Assembly: GCA_022570975.1 (NCBI GenBank)
Contig: JACZYS010000175.1
Coordinates: 1 to 5,237, forward strand
Source of the DNA: Candidatus Zixiibacteriota bacterium
GTDB taxonomy: Bacteria > Zixibacteria > MSB-5A5 > GN15 > FEB-12
Direction of reading: 5' to 3'
Length of the DNA stretch: 5,237 bases
Shown piece by piece: positions 4,799 through 5,237 of the stretch. The notes under the pieces were generated by a model, which did no database searches, had not been told where the DNA came from, and worked only from the letters and a program-made list of their open reading frames with translations. Numbering within the stretch: the stretch's first letter is position 1; each line of letters starts with the position of its first letter. The translations under genes and the position numbers were made by a program.

Positions 4799-5237
4799 TC
4801 AGCTCTTTCTTATTATTTTTTTTTCTTTTAACGATTTTATAGCCGCAGCAGGATTCTTGCTGTGGTAAATGTATGAACCGGCAACCAGAATATCTGCACC
4901 TGCTGAAGTTGCCAGCTTGGCTGTTTCGCTGTTAATACCGCCATCGACTTCTATCTCTACTTTTAGTTTTTTAGTGTCGATAAGTTCACGGAGCCCTCTT
5001 ATTTTTGGCAGTACAGATTCTATGAACCTTTGACCGCCAAAGCCAGGGTTGACTGTCATTAGCAAGACCATGTCAACATCTTCCAGTACATTTTCAATTT
5101 CAGTTATTGGTGTAGGAGGATTCAGAACTATCGATGCTTTAACACTGTTATTTTTTATTTTATTAATGAGATTTTTTACTTCTATATTATTTATACCCAA
5201 TAAAATTATCATATAATATATCTCCAATAAATTACCT
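4799..5237 (-). CDS. rpe: Ribulose-phosphate 3-epimerase, C-terminal part (5' end beyond right edge)
   Basis: Rpe interconverts ribulose 5-phosphate and xylulose 5-phosphate in the pentose phosphate pathway; it is a cytosolic TIM-barrel metalloenzyme of about 215-230 residues. The visible 145 codons include VLNPPTP, the hallmark VLLMTVNPGFGGQRF, VEIEVDGGIN with the metal/acid-base Asp, and the phosphate-binding GADILVAGS near the C-terminus, which all match the family. The frame is open to the window edge (from 5236), so the TTG at 5227 is not taken as the start. The N-terminal barrel half, with the catalytic His and Asp of IHVDVMDG and the His of HLM, should lie beyond the edge. The outermost 20 or so residues (EIYYMIILLGINNIEVK) match poorly: the usual 'I.vHvEA' strand reads IILLG. 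The gene ends in an AGC TGA whose bases lie within the upstream extension of the ftsE-like frame. Confidence 0.88.
   Translation of the reverse strand, partial: GNLLEIYYMIILLGINNIEVKNLINKIKNNSVKASIVLNPPTPITEIENVLEDVDMVLLMTVNPGFGGQRFIESVLPKIRGLRELIDTKKLKVEIEVDGGINSETAKLATSAGADILVAGSYIYHSKNPAAAIKSLKEKKIIRKS
4816..4824 (-). other. A9 homopolymer at the rpe / ftsE-like junction, in -1 slippery register
   Basis: On the minus strand a run of nine A's occurs eight codons before the rpe stop. In the rpe frame it reads GAA AAA AAA ATA, giving an A AAA AAA heptamer in the X XXY YYZ register. The ftsE-like frame is the -1 frame and is open through this point, so slippage would fuse Rpe to the ftsE-like product. 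The run is also a natural place for a sequencing or assembly error. Confidence 0.55.

Noticed and set aside
4816..4829. T-run on the plus strand as a rho-independent terminator
   Set aside because: No GC-rich hairpin precedes it, no plus-strand gene ends there, and it lies inside the coding sequence of rpe.

Overview
All supported genes in this window lie on the minus strand, so transcription runs from the right edge to the left edge. The order is rpe (5' part outside the window), a short degenerate ftsE-like gene, ftsX, an envC-like LytM-domain gene, holB, ricT (yaaT/PSP1 family) and metG (start only). Gene boundaries overlap or are separated by at most about 35 bases, and no internal promoter or terminator is visible. 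This looks like one polycistronic block. No RNA gene, CRISPR array, insertion sequence or intergenic stretch over 300 bases was seen.

The organism is a bacterium of moderate to low GC that uses Shine-Dalgarno sites and several TTG starts. FtsX next to a secreted coiled-coil/LytM protein, plus holB-ricT-metG, suggests a diderm from a little-studied lineage, possibly an FCB-type candidate phylum. The sequence alone does not fix the taxonomy. The holB-ricT neighbourhood with a nearby metG is also known from Bacillus subtilis (holB-yaaT, metS).

Three modules are present. (1) Rpe, a pentose-phosphate epimerase, at the right. (2) A cell-division module, FtsE-like / FtsX / EnvC-like, which in model bacteria relays a cytoplasmic ATPase cycle through FtsX to a periplasmic activator of cell-wall amidases. 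(3) A replication/RNA module: the clamp-loader delta' subunit, RicT with its six cysteines, and the start of methionyl-tRNA synthetase.

The most unusual part is the ftsE-like gene. It begins where an FtsE would have its Q-loop, has no Walker A half, and has lost the Q-loop Gln, the LSGGQ signature and the H-loop His. It keeps an intact Walker B and D-loop and an uninterrupted frame that overlaps ftsX by ATGA. Its frame also runs upstream into the end of rpe in the -1 register, where a run of nine A's sits. The EnvC-like protein has lost all LytM zinc ligands, as expected for an amidase activator rather than an enzyme.

At the left edge the metG frame changes abruptly, after about 59 codons, into sequence resembling a sialate O-acetylesterase (SASA/CE6) family protein, with a step up in GC. 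This is most likely a chimeric join at a contig end.
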